From assembly GCA_947488155.1 (NCBI GenBank), contig CANKYK010000001.1, positions 806,001 to 870,000 of the forward strand: a stretch of 64,000 bases of DNA, given 5' to 3'. Each line of letters begins with the position of its first letter. Within the stretch, counting starts at the first letter, position 1. The position numbers and the translations under genes were made by a program. The notes below the pieces were generated by a model. The model worked only from the letters and a program-made list of their open reading frames with translations. It had not been told where the DNA came from and ran no database searches. Below, piece after piece: positions 33,780 through 43,791 of the stretch. This DNA comes from an uncultured Erythrobacter sp. GTDB taxonomy: Bacteria > Pseudomonadota > Alphaproteobacteria > Sphingomonadales > Sphingomonadaceae.

Positions 33780-35056
33780 GCGGCGCACTGCAACAGGCCA
33801 ACAACCGGCGCGGCGGCGGTGGTTTCAGCCGCCGCATAGTGCTGGGCCTTGTGCTGTTTGGCTTCCTCGCCTTCATCGCCATGCTCTATTTCATCGGGGC
33901 TGGTGACACGCAGGGGCGCGGCAATAATGGTGCGGCCCACGCCGCCTCCAATGGTCTCAATGGCTATTCCGGCTTGGTCAAGCTGCTGGAGCTTGAAGGT
34001 GAAGCCGTCTCCACCTCACGCTCGCCAAGCGGGCTGGAGACGCCCGATCTGTTGGTGCTGACCCTGCCACAATATTTCGACAAGGATGAACTCGGCGAGA
34101 TCCTGCAAAAGCGGGCCTATCTCGGTCCGACCATGGTCATCCTGCCCAAATGGTTCGCCAGTGGTTTCCCCCCCGGAGCCGAAAGCCGGGTTGAGGAAGA
34201 TATTGAGGACGATTGGGTCCAGTTAAACAGTGCGATCCCGTTTGATTGGAGCGAAAGTCTGCCCGATCATTATGCGATAGAGACCGAGCTAAAGAACGCA
34301 AAAGATGGACCCAACAATTGGGCGGGTCTTGAGCTAACCGGCGCATTGCCAACGGACACGAATATTGTTGTGACGGACCGCGGCAACGGTGCGGCTTTAG
34401 TGGTGAACCAGAGCGGGGAACCCCTCGCCCTGTCATTCCTGGTTGCGGATCAATTTGGCACCACCGGCGACAATGAAGAGGTCGTCTTCGTCGTCGAGCC
34501 TGATCTGGTCAACAATTATGGCCTCGCTGATCCCAGCCGCGCGGCGCTCGCTCTGGCGCTGATTGACGAGGCAAGCTATGGCTATGAATATCCAATCGTC
34601 TTTGACCTTACGCTCAATGGTTTTGGCGGTTCGACCAATCTTCTAACCTTGGCATTTCGTCCGCCGTTTCTGGCCGCCACCTTGTGCCTCATCCTGGCCA
34701 TGTTGATTGTCGGCTGGCGCGCGTTCAAACGCTTTGGTCCGGCGGCGGCTAGCGGGCCGGACATTGCCTTTGGCAAACGTCGCTTGGTCGCCAATGGTGC
34801 AGGGTTGGTCGTAAAGGCACGCCGCCTGCGCTTGCTCGCCGATCCTTACGTCGCGCTATCCGCACGGCAGCTGGCGAGCAGGCTGGGACTGACCAAGCCT
34901 GACGAAGGCACGATTGACGAGGCGGTTCGGCGTATATTGCCCGAAGATCCGCCATTTTCTGTGAGGGCGCAGCAATTGCGCGCCGCACGGTCACCATCCG
35001 ATATTCTGCGCGCCGCGCGCGCGCTCAAAGAGCTGACAAGGAAACTCCAGAAATGA
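33776..35056 (+). CDS. DUF4350 domain-containing membrane protein
   Basis: A 426-residue protein with an N-terminal membrane helix (~22-43), a large periplasm-facing DUF4350-like domain (~55-270) that includes [14 protein letters not shown] and [12 protein letters not shown], and a second membrane helix (~303-320), then a basic cytoplasmic tail with an HTH-like [10 protein letters not shown] stretch. Overlaps of four bases join it to the genes on both sides. Such proteins accompany MoxR-DUF58 operons; the precise role is not known. Confidence 0.82.
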   Translation: MSGALQQANNRRGGGGFSRRIVLGLVLFGFLAFIAMLYFIGAGDTQGRGNNGAAHAASNGLNGYSGLVKLLELEGEAVSTSRSPSGLETPDLLVLTLPQYFDKDELGEILQKRAYLGPTMVILPKWFASGFPPGAESRVEEDIEDDWVQLNSAIPFDWSESLPDHYAIETELKNAKDGPNNWAGLELTGALPTDTNIVVTDRGNGAALVVNQSGEPLALSFLVADQFGTTGDNEEVVFVVEPDLVNNYGLADPSRAALALALIDEASYGYEYPIVFDLTLNGFGGSTNLLTLAFRPPFLAATLCLILAMLIVGWRAFKRFGPAAASGPDIAFGKRRLVANGAGLVVKARRLRLLADPYVALSARQLASRLGLTKPDEGTIDEAVRRILPEDPPFSVRAQQLRAARSPSDILRAARALKELTRKLQK

Positions 35057-36015
35057 GCATGAGCCTCGAAGAACTGCGCGAACTGGCAGACGCAATCCGT
35101 GCCGAAGTGGCCAAAGCCATCGTCGGCCAAGACGAGATGATCGATCAATTGCTGATCGCGATGATCAGCGAGGGACACGTGTTGCTAGAGGGTCCTCCGG
35201 GCACAGCCAAAACCTTTCTGGCCCAGAGTTTTGCCACCGCGCTGGGCCTTGATTTTGGCCGTATCCAGTTCACGCCGGACCTACTGCCGGGCGATATTCT
35301 GGGCTCCAATCTGTTCAATTTTCAAACCAGCGAGTTCACCCTGACGCGCGGGCCGATTTTCTGCGAGCTGCTGCTCGCGGATGAGATCAACCGCACACCG
35401 CCAAAGACACAGGCTGCCTTGCTGGAGGCGATGCAAGAACGCCGCGTCACTCTAGACGGCGAAACTCATCAACTGGCCGAACGTTTCATGGTCGTCGCGA
35501 CCCAAAACCCGATTGAGAACCAGGGGGTCTATCCCCTGCCAGAGGCACAGCTCGACCGCTTTCTGTTCAAGCTCTTGGTGCAATATCCCGATGAGGCAGA
35601 AGAGACCAAGATCGTCACCAGCTATGGCCAGAAGCAAGGCCCGATCCGGCCCGCAACGCTCGGCGTGACGGCGGTGGCCGACACGGCAAAACTGATCGCG
35701 GCCAGCGGCGCGCTGGACCATGTGACGGTTGCCGAGGAAATAACCGGTTATGTCGTGCGGCTGGTGCGGGCGACGCGCGAACATGCGGAACTTTCCGTCG
35801 GCGCCTCGCCTCGCGCCGCCGTGATGCTAGCCAATGCCGCCCGCGCGCGCGCCGCATTGCATGGCCGCGCCTATGCCATTCCCGACGATGTGAAGGCGCT
35901 GGCCGTCCCAGTGCTGCGCCACCGCCTGACGCTCAGCCCAGCGGCCGAGATCGAAGGCCGCGATGTTGAGGCACTGGTCGCTGAACTCATCGAAAGCACC
36001 GAGGCGCCGCGCTAA
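35053..36015 (+). CDS. MoxR family AAA+ ATPase
   Basis: A 320-residue AAA+ ATPase. Walker A is GPPGTAKT (~48), Walker B is [10 protein letters not shown] (~110), sensor 1 is VVATQNPIE, and a C-terminal lid carries [18 protein letters not shown]. MoxR proteins act as chaperones that activate or assemble partner proteins with VWA-like domains, here most likely the DUF58 protein encoded 4 bp downstream. The start overlaps the DUF4350 stop. Confidence 0.93.
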   Translation: MSMSLEELRELADAIRAEVAKAIVGQDEMIDQLLIAMISEGHVLLEGPPGTAKTFLAQSFATALGLDFGRIQFTPDLLPGDILGSNLFNFQTSEFTLTRGPIFCELLLADEINRTPPKTQAALLEAMQERRVTLDGETHQLAERFMVVATQNPIENQGVYPLPEAQLDRFLFKLLVQYPDEAEETKIVTSYGQKQGPIRPATLGVTAVADTAKLIAASGALDHVTVAEEITGYVVRLVRATREHAELSVGASPRAAVMLANAARARAALHGRAYAIPDDVKALAVPVLRHRLTLSPAAEIEGRDVEALVAELIESTEAPR

Positions 36016-36019
36016 AACC

Positions 36020-37378
36020 ATGGCTCTCGCTTTGCCCAAACTGGCCAATATGCCCAGCCTGCCGATCGTGCCGACAGAGCGCGCCGCATGGCTGGCGGCG
36101 GGTTTTGCACCGGTCGCTTTGGTGATTGCGGCGATGGCGCCGGGCACATGGATCGCGGCCCCCGCGGCGGCGATTGTCCTGCTGCTGCTGATCGTGCTGG
36201 ACGCAGGCTTGGCAGGGCGCCCAGGAGAGTGGGACGTTCGCGCCCCGCGCGATGTCGAGGTGGGCCAGCCTGCTGCACTCACCATGCTGGCAGAATTTAC
36301 TGGCGGGCAGATCTCGCGGGTGGAAGGCGCGCTGGAATTTGATCCGCGCCTGGGCGGCGGCGGCCGCGCGGAGCTGAGCCTGACCCCGCATTCCACCGAA
36401 GATTATTACACCGGCACTTATCAGACCAAACCGGAGCGGCGCGGCACCGCGCAGGTTCCGCGCGCATGGCTGCGCTGGGCCGGTCCGCTGGGTCTCGGCG
36501 CGCGCCAGCAAAGCCGAGAACTGGATACAGAGCTCAGGATCTGGCCTGATCTCTCGCCGGTGCGCAGCCGTGAGCTTCAGACATTTCTGCGCGATGCCCA
36601 AACCGGTCTGATCGCCAGGCGTATTCGCGGCGAAGGCACGCAATTTGAGGCTTTGTCGGAATACGAACCGGGGATGGACCGCCGCCGGATCGATTGGAAA
36701 GCCAGCGCCCGCCACACCAAGCTCTATGCCCGCGAAAACGAAAGCGAGCGCAACAATCAGATCGTCTTCGCGTTCGATTGCGGTCAGGCGATGTGCGAGC
36801 CGGTGGACGGCATGCCGCGCATTGACCGGGCGGTGTCCGCCGCCCTCACCGCATCCTACGTGGCGCTGAAGAGCGGGGACCGCGTCTCTCTGTTCGGCTT
36901 TGACCAGCGCCCGCAAGTGATGACGCCCTTCGTTGGCGATGCGCGCGCGTTCCACCGCCTGCAAAGCGCAGCCGCCTCGCTCGATTACACCAGCACAGAG
37001 CCGAACTTCACGCTCGCGCTAGCGACCCTGACCGCCAAACTGCAACGCCGCTCGTTGATCATTCTGTTTTCCGACTTCACCGATCCGACTGCTGCGGAAC
37101 TGATGATCGAAAGCCTTGGCCGGCTGGTCGATAAGCACCTCGTATTGTTCGTCACCATCGCGGATAGCGAGCTGGAGGAATTCATCGCTGAAGAACCTTC
37201 AGACATCGCCATGCTCGCGCGCAGCGTCACTGCCGATACCCTAGCCAATCAGCGCCGCGTCGTGCTGCAACGCCTGCGCCGCATGGGTGTCGATGTGATC
37301 GAGGCTCCGTGGGATCAGATCGGCTATCAGTTGATCGACCGCTATTTCATGATCAAGAACAGCGAGGCGATCGGATGA
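36020..37378 (+). CDS. DUF58 domain-containing protein (VWA-like)
   Basis: A 452-residue protein. Two N-terminal hydrophobic segments (~18-60) anchor it. The DUF58 signature YEPGMDRRRIDWKASARHT lies at ~215-233, followed by a von Willebrand A-like domain starting VFAFDCGQAMC and containing a degenerate metal site. It is the expected partner of MoxR. The ATG at 36020 is four bases past the moxR stop; earlier in-frame starts lie inside moxR. It overlaps the next gene by four bases. Confidence 0.9.
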   Translation: MALALPKLANMPSLPIVPTERAAWLAAGFAPVALVIAAMAPGTWIAAPAAAIVLLLLIVLDAGLAGRPGEWDVRAPRDVEVGQPAALTMLAEFTGGQISRVEGALEFDPRLGGGGRAELSLTPHSTEDYYTGTYQTKPERRGTAQVPRAWLRWAGPLGLGARQQSRELDTELRIWPDLSPVRSRELQTFLRDAQTGLIARRIRGEGTQFEALSEYEPGMDRRRIDWKASARHTKLYARENESERNNQIVFAFDCGQAMCEPVDGMPRIDRAVSAALTASYVALKSGDRVSLFGFDQRPQVMTPFVGDARAFHRLQSAAASLDYTSTEPNFTLALATLTAKLQRRSLIILFSDFTDPTAAELMIESLGRLVDKHLVLFVTIADSELEEFIAEEPSDIAMLARSVTADTLANQRRVVLQRLRRMGVDVIEAPWDQIGYQLIDRYFMIKNSEAIG

Positions 37379-38439
37379 AGGCCCCTGTCATCTCTAGCTG
37401 GTTTGGCAAAACCCAGATTGAAGCGCCCGCCGATATTGAAAGTGCCGCGCTGCGCTCCGACCGTTTCCGTTTGGAGCGTGAAGGCGATTGGCGGCGGCTT
37501 GAAGAGATCCTGAAGCGCATGGAGCGCGGCGGATTGCGGCGCGTGAGCGATGAGGATTTGCTCGCCCTGCCCACCCTCTATCGCACGGCGGCATCCAGCC
37601 TGTCCGTCGCGCGCGAAACCTCGCTCGATGCGTCGACCTTGCGCTATCTTGAGAGCCTGGTGCAGCGCGCCTGGTTTCAGGTTTATGGCCCGCGACAGGG
37701 CTTTGGCGGCTGGCTGCGCTCGTTCCTGTTTGGCGGGTGGAGCCGCGCAGTGCGCGAGATCTGGCTGGAGATTTGCATCGCCTTGGCCGTGATGGTCGCC
37801 GGCACAGTGGTCGGCTGGCTGCTCGTGGTGCAAGACCGCGAATGGTACTTCCGGCTTGTGCCCACCCAATTCCTCGACACCCGCGTGCCGGGCGCCAGCC
37901 GCGAGGTTTTGCAAGAATCCCTCGCAGTGGAGCAGGACGCAGGCGGGCTGTCAGTATTCGCCGCCAGCCTGTTCAGCAACAATGCCGGGGTCGCGATCCT
38001 TGCCTTTGCGCTTGGCTTTGCCTTTGGCATCCCATCGCTGATGCTGCTGGTGCACAATATGGCGGTGCTGGGCGCAATGTTGTGGCTGTTCGCGGGCCAG
38101 GGGCTGACGGTGGAATTCGCTGCATGGCTCAGCGTCCACGGCACAACAGAGCTGTTTGCGATCCTACTATCCGGTGCGGCGGGCCTGCATATCGGGCGCT
38201 CCATGGCCTTTCCAGGCAATCGCTCTGTCCTAACCGCAGCGGCGGAAAGCGGACGGCGCGGCGCAACCGTGATGGCAGGCGTGGTGCTGATGATGGTGGC
38301 CGCTGCGATCCTGGAGGCTTTCCCGCGCCAATTGGTCGGCGGAATGGAAGACCGCTTTCTGATCGGCGGAACAATGCTCGCGCTGTGGCTCGCCTATTTC
38401 TTTGCCTATCGGCCCAAGAATATTGAGGACACCGCATGA
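37375..38439 (+). CDS. SpoIIM-like (DUF95) integral membrane protein
   Basis: A 354-residue protein of the stage II sporulation protein M family. A soluble helical N-terminal part (~1-125) is followed by five or six membrane helices (~130-155, 205-225, 235-255, 265-290, 305-325, 330-350), with SLFSNNAGVAILAFALGFAFGIPS typical of the family (shown in part: NNAGVAILAF). This organism does not sporulate; in Gram-negative MoxR operons the protein is a predicted membrane component. It overlaps both neighbours by four bases. Confidence 0.87.
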   Translation: MKAPVISSWFGKTQIEAPADIESAALRSDRFRLEREGDWRRLEEILKRMERGGLRRVSDEDLLALPTLYRTAASSLSVARETSLDASTLRYLESLVQRAWFQVYGPRQGFGGWLRSFLFGGWSRAVREIWLEICIALAVMVAGTVVGWLLVVQDREWYFRLVPTQFLDTRVPGASREVLQESLAVEQDAGGLSVFAASLFSNNAGVAILAFALGFAFGIPSLMLLVHNMAVLGAMLWLFAGQGLTVEFAAWLSVHGTTELFAILLSGAAGLHIGRSMAFPGNRSVLTAAAESGRRGATVMAGVVLMMVAAAILEAFPRQLVGGMEDRFLIGGTMLALWLAYFFAYRPKNIEDTA

Positions 38440-39353
38440 GCGCCGCGGCCGGCAGCTATGAATATGTCAACAAGAGACAGCGCACTCTGGTGACGCCAGA
38501 GGGCATAACCGTGCCAATCGTGGTCGCATCGCGCGGATCACGCGTGGGCGCTTTGGTGCTCGATTTCGTGCTGCTTTATGTGGGCCTGACGATCTTTGTC
38601 CTACTGATGGGCTGGATTGCAGGAGGCCTGTTCGACGAAGTCACAAGCGAAATGGAAGAGAGCATCTCTGGCGCTGGAGAGTTCCTCGTCATCGTCTTCA
38701 TCCTAATATTGTTCCTCGCTCGCTATGGCTACTTCCTCGCCTTTGAGCTTGGTCCGCGCGGGGCGACGCTGGGCAAGCGCGCGACCGGAATACGCATCGC
38801 TGCGCGCGATGGCGGACGTCTAACCGCGGAGGCCGTACTAGCGCGCAACCTGCTGCGCGACATCGAACTGTTCATGCCGCTCGTCTTCCTGATCTTCGCC
38901 CCTACTGGCGAGATGGGCAATGCGGGGCTAGCAGGTCTGGCCTGGTTCATGGTGTTCATGGCCTTTCCATTCTTCAACAAAGACGCTCTGCGCGCTGGCG
39001 ATGTGATCGCGGGCACTTGGGTGGTCGAGGCACCGCGTACGAAGCTGGCCAAGGCGCTTTCCACGCAGGGCGCAGCACGCGGGCAAAGCGGCGTTACCGG
39101 GGCGCTTTATGAATTCGGCGATGAGGAGCTGTCGGTCTACGGCGAACATGAATTGCAGACGCTGGAACAGGTGCTGCGCGATGGAAGGGGCGAGGCGATT
39201 TCGGCAGTGCACGCCACCATTTGCGGCAAGATCGGATGGGATCCGGGCGCCGGTGATGAGCGAGCCTTCCTAGAGGCGTTTTATGCGCAGCTGAGGGCCA
39301 AGCTGGAAAACGATATGCGCTTTGGCAAACGCAAACAGAACAAGTTCGCATGA
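38436..39353 (+). CDS. RDD family membrane protein
   Basis: A 305-residue protein. The RDD domain covers ~25-185: SRGSRVGALVLDFVLLYVGL (helix 1 with the Arg and Asp), a second helix at ~85-105, then GPRGATLGKRATGIRIAARDGG, and a third hydrophobic stretch ending at ~180. The C-terminal ~110 residues are soluble and include YGEHELQTLEQVLRDG. The family may be involved in transport or ion exchange. It is joined by four-base overlaps to the SpoIIM and beta-lactamase genes. Confidence 0.88.
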   Translation: MSAAAGSYEYVNKRQRTLVTPEGITVPIVVASRGSRVGALVLDFVLLYVGLTIFVLLMGWIAGGLFDEVTSEMEESISGAGEFLVIVFILILFLARYGYFLAFELGPRGATLGKRATGIRIAARDGGRLTAEAVLARNLLRDIELFMPLVFLIFAPTGEMGNAGLAGLAWFMVFMAFPFFNKDALRAGDVIAGTWVVEAPRTKLAKALSTQGAARGQSGVTGALYEFGDEELSVYGEHELQTLEQVLRDGRGEAISAVHATICGKIGWDPGAGDERAFLEAFYAQLRAKLENDMRFGKRKQNKFA

Positions 39354-40279
39354 GCAGGTCCGGCGATCCTGACGGAGCACCCAAAGCCCAGCGGCGCGCA
39401 GTCCTATCGGGAATGCTGGCAAGCGCGGCGGCGGCCTGCGTACCGATTGACCAAAGCGCGCTTGGGCGCCTTTCGGCCCGGCTGCGCATTCTCGAGGCTG
39501 CAACCGCAGGCGGCGCATTGGGCGCGGCCATCATCGATACCGAGACCGGGCAATCGATCAGCCACAATGGTTCAGCACGGTTTGGCCATTGCTCATCCTT
39601 TAAAACCTCGCTCGCCGCGCTGGTTTTGGCTCGTCACGCCTCCGGCGCGATTGATGCTGACCGGAATGTGCGCTGGAGCGAGGAAGAGCTGCTGTCCTAC
39701 GCGCCCTTCACCACACCGCGCCTTCAGCAAGGGGCGAGCCTGCGTGAGCTAGCCGAGGCGACACAAAGGACCTCTGACAACACAGCGGCCAACGTACTAC
39801 TGAGAGAGCTTGGCGGGCCGGAGGCGCTCAACCAGTTCTGGCGCAGTATCGGGGATGAGACGAGCCGCCTCGACCGGATCGAACCGGCGCTAAACCATGT
39901 GCCGTTGGGTGAGGTCCGCGATACCTCCACACCGCTCGCCATGGCCCGCACCCTCGCCAAGCTGACCTATGGCGATGTCCTGCCATCGGAAGAACGCGAA
40001 CAATTGCGCCGCTGGATGGTGGACACGCAGACCGGGCTCAACCGCGTGCGAGCGGGCCTGCCCGAAGGCTGGGCCGCGGGCGACAAGACTGGCACGTCAT
40101 TCTGGCCAGGCATGGGCAGCCTGTATGTCGATATTGGCTTTGCCGAGCCGCCAGGCAGAGCGCCAATAGCCTTCGCTGCATATTTCCGCGCTCAGGATAC
40201 GCATCAGCGAGTCGAGCCAGCCGCCGAGGCACTGCTGGCTGAAATTGGCAAAGTGCTTGTCGACTTTGCTCGCGGCTAA
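39350..40279 (+). CDS. class A beta-lactamase family serine hydrolase
   Basis: A 309-residue protein with all class A hallmarks: the nucleophile motif SSFK (SxxK), RTSDNTAAN (SDN loop), EPALN (ExxLN, the general-base Glu), and AGDKTGTS (KTG). The N-terminus has RRAVLSGMLASAAAAC, a twin-arginine-like signal with a possible weak lipobox, so it is exported. It should hydrolyse beta-lactams, but the natural spectrum is not readable. It is the last gene of the MoxR operon, sharing the ATGA overlap with the RDD gene. No LysR-type ampR neighbour is present. Confidence 0.9.
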   Translation: MSRSGDPDGAPKAQRRAVLSGMLASAAAACVPIDQSALGRLSARLRILEAATAGGALGAAIIDTETGQSISHNGSARFGHCSSFKTSLAALVLARHASGAIDADRNVRWSEEELLSYAPFTTPRLQQGASLRELAEATQRTSDNTAANVLLRELGGPEALNQFWRSIGDETSRLDRIEPALNHVPLGEVRDTSTPLAMARTLAKLTYGDVLPSEEREQLRRWMVDTQTGLNRVRAGLPEGWAAGDKTGTSFWPGMGSLYVDIGFAEPPGRAPIAFAAYFRAQDTHQRVEPAAEALLAEIGKVLVDFARG

Positions 40280-40311
40280 AACGAGGAGACTGGGCGGCTT
40301 AGGCCCGCGCC

Positions 40312-41424
40312 TCATTCGCCCGCAAAAATCGCCACTTCATTCACGCCGTCGCTGGTCGCCCGCCCGCGGTACATGCCGGTGGTGTTGAAGCTGTAGAGCG
40401 CATAGCCATCCGGTGTCACCAAGATCACGCCGCCGCTGCCGCCCAAATCCTTGACCTCGGCCATAACGGCATCGGCTTCCTCCTGCACGATTGCTTCGTC
40501 GAAGATGAATTCAGAGGCATGCACGATATAGGTCGGGTTGCCGTCGGTATCGAGCGGCACGGTCGCTTGAGCCGCGTCAATTTCCTTTCGGAACCGGTGG
40601 CGCAGCCGCGAGCAAATCTCTTTCGCCACGCCAACCCGGATGAAATATTCGCCAGAACCCGTGGCCGAGACCGCGCAAGAGCGGTTGTCGGCATAATTAC
40701 CCGCGCCAATCATGGGGGAGTCCCCGATCCGGCCCCAACGTTTGCCGGTCATCCCGCCGGTCGAAGTGCCTGCGGCCAAATTGCCGGACAGATCAAGCGC
40801 CACCGCGCCAACGGTGCCAAATTTGTGATCAACATCAATCGCAGAGAGCTGACGCGCCTTCATCCGCACCAAAGCCTCGCGGCGATGCTCTGTCGCAAAC
40901 CATTCCGGTCCGGCGGTCTCCAGCCCTTTGTCGACCGCGAATTCCTCTGCGCCCGCCCCGCTCAGGAACACGTGGCGGCTTTCGGTGCGTACTTTGTCGG
41001 CCAGCAAAATAGGGTTCTTGATCGCTTTGACGCCCGTCACTGCGCCTGCGCTGCGGTCGTTACCAACCATGATTGAGGCATCGAGCTCGTTCTCCCCTTC
41101 CCAGGTAAACACCGCGCCGCGCCCAGCGTTGAACAGCGGATTATCCTCCAGCGGAACAATTGCTGCCTTCACCGCATCGACAGCGCTACCACCGTCTTTC
41201 AAAATCTGCGTGCCGCGATCCAGCGCGTCTTGCAGCGCGGCCTCGTATTGTACCCGCAGCTCCGGCGTGATCCGTTCTGGATCAAGCGTTCCCGCCCCGC
41301 CATGGATCGCCAGCGACCAGCGCGGCTCATTCGGGTCTTGAGCAAAGGCGGGAGCAGTTAGCGGGCCTGCCGCCACCAGACCAAGAAACAAACCCAAGGC
41401 GAAGCGCGTGATCGTTGTCTGCAT
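40312..41424 (-). CDS. isoaspartyl peptidase/L-asparaginase (Ntn hydrolase), exported
   Basis: About 370 residues. A signal peptide (~1-28, cut near AFAQ) is followed by the Ntn-hydrolase fold: IHGGAGTLDPERI, NAGRGAVFTWEG, and the autocleavage site with nucleophile Thr in FGTVGAVALD, then GNLAAGTSTGGMTGKRWGRIGDSP. It cleaves beta-aspartyl peptides and asparagine in the periplasm. The ATG at 41424 starts the signal peptide directly; earlier ATGs at 41436 and 41445 are possible. It converges on the beta-lactamase gene. Confidence 0.92.
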   Translation of the reverse strand: MQTTITRFALGLFLGLVAAGPLTAPAFAQDPNEPRWSLAIHGGAGTLDPERITPELRVQYEAALQDALDRGTQILKDGGSAVDAVKAAIVPLEDNPLFNAGRGAVFTWEGENELDASIMVGNDRSAGAVTGVKAIKNPILLADKVRTESRHVFLSGAGAEEFAVDKGLETAGPEWFATEHRREALVRMKARQLSAIDVDHKFGTVGAVALDLSGNLAAGTSTGGMTGKRWGRIGDSPMIGAGNYADNRSCAVSATGSGEYFIRVGVAKEICSRLRHRFRKEIDAAQATVPLDTDGNPTYIVHASEFIFDEAIVQEEADAVMAEVKDLGGSGGVILVTPDGYALYSFNTTGMYRGRATSDGVNEVAIFAGE

Positions 41425-41559
41425 AGGCGCGATCATACCTCTCATGCGCGAATAGGCCAGTCCCAATCCTCAGCCCCCCTTCAACAAAATTTACAACTGT
41501 TCGCTTTGTAGAAACCTACACGGCGTCTAGACTGAACTTCAGTAATGAGGGGATCTCCT

Positions 41560-42717
41560 ATGCAAATTGGCAATTATCAATTCGATCAAGCGCTTGCGAT
41601 GGAACTGCTTGAAAAAGCAGCGTTCGCAGTCGCTATTCTGGTGGTCACATGGCTGCTCGCAAAGGCGGCTAAATGGGCTTTTGCGACACTCGTCGACAAG
41701 GTCAGCATCTTTCAGCGCGCGACCGGTAGCGGTGAAAGCATCGGCACATCGCTTGGAAAAATCGTCTCGCTACTGATCTGGCTGTTCGGCTTGCTCGGCA
41801 TCTTGCAAGTGCTTGAACTGGATGGGGTCGCGGGGCCAATCAACAAACTGCTCAATAATATTATGAGCTATGTTCCCAACCTCGTTGGCGCAGGCTTGCT
41901 GCTGTTCATCGGCCTCTTAATCGCTGGGATCGTTCGCGATATCGCAACCACCGCGATGCAGACGATCAACCTCGACAAGTGGGCAAATAAAGGCGGCGTA
42001 GAGAACGTCACCGGCAATTCCACGATTAGCAAGACGCTGGGCACAATCATTTACGCCCTGATCGCTATTCCAGTGGCCATCGGCGCTCTTGGGGTTCTGA
42101 ACATCGCGGCTATCTCTGGCCCAGCCACTGAAATGCTGAGCCTGATCATGGGCGCGATCCCGAACATCATTGCCGCTGGCGTGTTGCTGGGTATTGGCTA
42201 CCTGATCAGTAAATTCGTGGTCGGCATTCTCAGTGAATTGCTGTCTGGCCTCGGCGTTGATCGTCCGATTGCCGCAATGGGCTTGCTTCCAGAAGGAACC
42301 AACGCCTCTGACGTGTTTGCCCGGGTTGCTCAAATCGCCATCATCTTGTTCTTCGCAATCGCTGCGACCAAGGTTCTTGGCTTCCCAGAGCTGACCGGTA
42401 TCCTTGACCAAATCCTTGGAACGGGCGGAAACGTGGTGTTCGGCGCGGTCATCATTGGCGTTGGCTTCCTGATCGCTAACCTGCTGGCTAAGCTGCTCGG
42501 CGGTTCCGATGGCGGTTCGATGGCGAGTTCAGTGGTGCGTTATGCCACCATCCTCGTCTTCACGTTCATGGGTCTTAGCAACATGAATGTCGGACAAGAC
42601 ATCGTGAACATCGCCTTTGGCGCATTGGTCATCGGCGGCGCGGTCGCTGCATCGCTGGCCTTCGGTCTTGGTGGGCGCGAATGGGCCGCCAAGAAGCTGG
42701 AACAGCTCGACAAATAA
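41560..42717 (+). CDS. mechanosensitive channel-like protein with conserved TM-helix repeats
   Basis: A 385-residue integral membrane protein with repeated hydrophobic units of about 80-100 residues. Each has the conserved TM-helix pattern of small-conductance channel relatives: NNIMSYVPNLVGAGLLLFIGL, LIMGAIPNIIAAGVLLGIGYL and a third at VVFGAVIIGVGFLIANLLAKLL. The cytoplasmic MscS beta domain is absent. Such proteins are annotated as mechanosensitive ion channel family; channel activity is an inference. GAGGGGA stands 6 bases before the ATG at 41560. Confidence 0.8.
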   Translation: MQIGNYQFDQALAMELLEKAAFAVAILVVTWLLAKAAKWAFATLVDKVSIFQRATGSGESIGTSLGKIVSLLIWLFGLLGILQVLELDGVAGPINKLLNNIMSYVPNLVGAGLLLFIGLLIAGIVRDIATTAMQTINLDKWANKGGVENVTGNSTISKTLGTIIYALIAIPVAIGALGVLNIAAISGPATEMLSLIMGAIPNIIAAGVLLGIGYLISKFVVGILSELLSGLGVDRPIAAMGLLPEGTNASDVFARVAQIAIILFFAIAATKVLGFPELTGILDQILGTGGNVVFGAVIIGVGFLIANLLAKLLGGSDGGSMASSVVRYATILVFTFMGLSNMNVGQDIVNIAFGALVIGGAVAASLAFGLGGREWAAKKLEQLDK

Positions 42718-42763
42718 AGCGATTGCTGGCGCCCTCTGCGGGACGCTGGCCTAATCACATGAC

Positions 42764-42792
42764 GGGGCGCGGTGGCTATGTTACCGCGCCCC
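42764..42792 (+). terminator. GC-rich hairpin after the channel-like gene
   Basis: A perfect 10-bp stem, GGGGCGCGGT with ACCGCGCCCC, closes a 9-base loop 47 bp past the stop. It is followed by AATTGTATG rather than a T-run, so it is a weak or factor-assisted terminator candidate. Confidence 0.45.
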
Positions 42793-42822
42793 AATTGTAT
42801 GTGACAAAGGGATAGGTCAAGC

Positions 42823-43773
42823 ATGGACAAATTTGGCGCGCAATCGACCACGGATGAAGTGCTGTCCGGCGTGGATCTATCCGGCAAGACCGTGTTCATC
42901 ACTGGCGGCAATTCTGGCCTGGGTCTAGAGACGGCGCGGGCGATGGCGACCAAGGGCGCGCATATTGTGCTGGCTGGGCGCAATCAGGCAAAGCTTGATG
43001 AAGCAAAGCACAGCATTGCGGAGGAAACGCCCGGCGCTCAGTTGGAGACGATCATTTGCGATCTCGGCTCGCTGGACAGCGTGCGCGCATGCAGCGCAGA
43101 GGCGACCGGGCGCTTTGCCAAGATCGATCTGCTGATCAACAATGCTGGCGTCATGGCCTGCCCCAAAGAAGCGACAGCGGACGGGTTCGAACGGCAATTT
43201 GGCACCAATCACCTGGGCCATTTCCTGCTGACCAAGGGCCTGATGCCGCTGGTTGAAGCGGGCACAAACAAGCGCATCGTCAACCTCTCCAGCCGCGGCC
43301 ACCATATTGGCCCGGTTGATCTGGACGATCCCAATTTTGAAGATCGCGATTACAACGAATGGCTGAGCTACGGCCAATCCAAGACTGCAAATGTGCTTTT
43401 CACCGTGGGTCTGGAGGACCGCTTTTCCCCGCTTGGCATCCACGCCTTTGCCGTGCATCCGGGCGGGATCAACACCAATCTCGGCCGGCATTTGAGCGAA
43501 GAACAGGAGCAGGCGCTCATTGAGCGGGCCACCAGCAGCGATCCGAACTTCGCCTTTAAGAGCATTCCCCAAGGCGCTGCGACGCAGACCTGGGCGGCAA
43601 CCGCGCCAGAGCTGAATGGCAAAGGCGGGCTTTACTGCGAGGATTGCCATGTCGCCGAGATTGACGACCAATCCACCAAGGGCGGGGTGCGCAGCTATGC
43701 TCTGGACAAGGGCAATGCAGACCGGTTGTGGTCGTTAAGCGAGCAGATGGTCGGCGAGAGTTTTAGCGCCTGA
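42823..43773 (+). CDS. SDR family NAD(P)-dependent oxidoreductase
   Basis: A 316-residue classical short-chain dehydrogenase. The dinucleotide loop TGGNSGLGLETA (~27-38), NNAGVMACP, and the catalytic YxxxK in LSYGQSKTANVLF are visible, with the Ser in NLSSRGH. The overall pattern (GGTNHLGHFLLT-like FGTNHLGHFLLT) resembles retinol dehydrogenase/WW-domain oxidoreductase-type SDRs. The substrate is unknown. A hairpin separates it from the gene upstream. Confidence 0.9.
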   Translation: MDKFGAQSTTDEVLSGVDLSGKTVFITGGNSGLGLETARAMATKGAHIVLAGRNQAKLDEAKHSIAEETPGAQLETIICDLGSLDSVRACSAEATGRFAKIDLLINNAGVMACPKEATADGFERQFGTNHLGHFLLTKGLMPLVEAGTNKRIVNLSSRGHHIGPVDLDDPNFEDRDYNEWLSYGQSKTANVLFTVGLEDRFSPLGIHAFAVHPGGINTNLGRHLSEEQEQALIERATSSDPNFAFKSIPQGAATQTWAATAPELNGKGGLYCEDCHVAEIDDQSTKGGVRSYALDKGNADRLWSLSEQMVGESFSA

Positions 43774-43791
43774 TCCTTCGTCGCGACCGCG

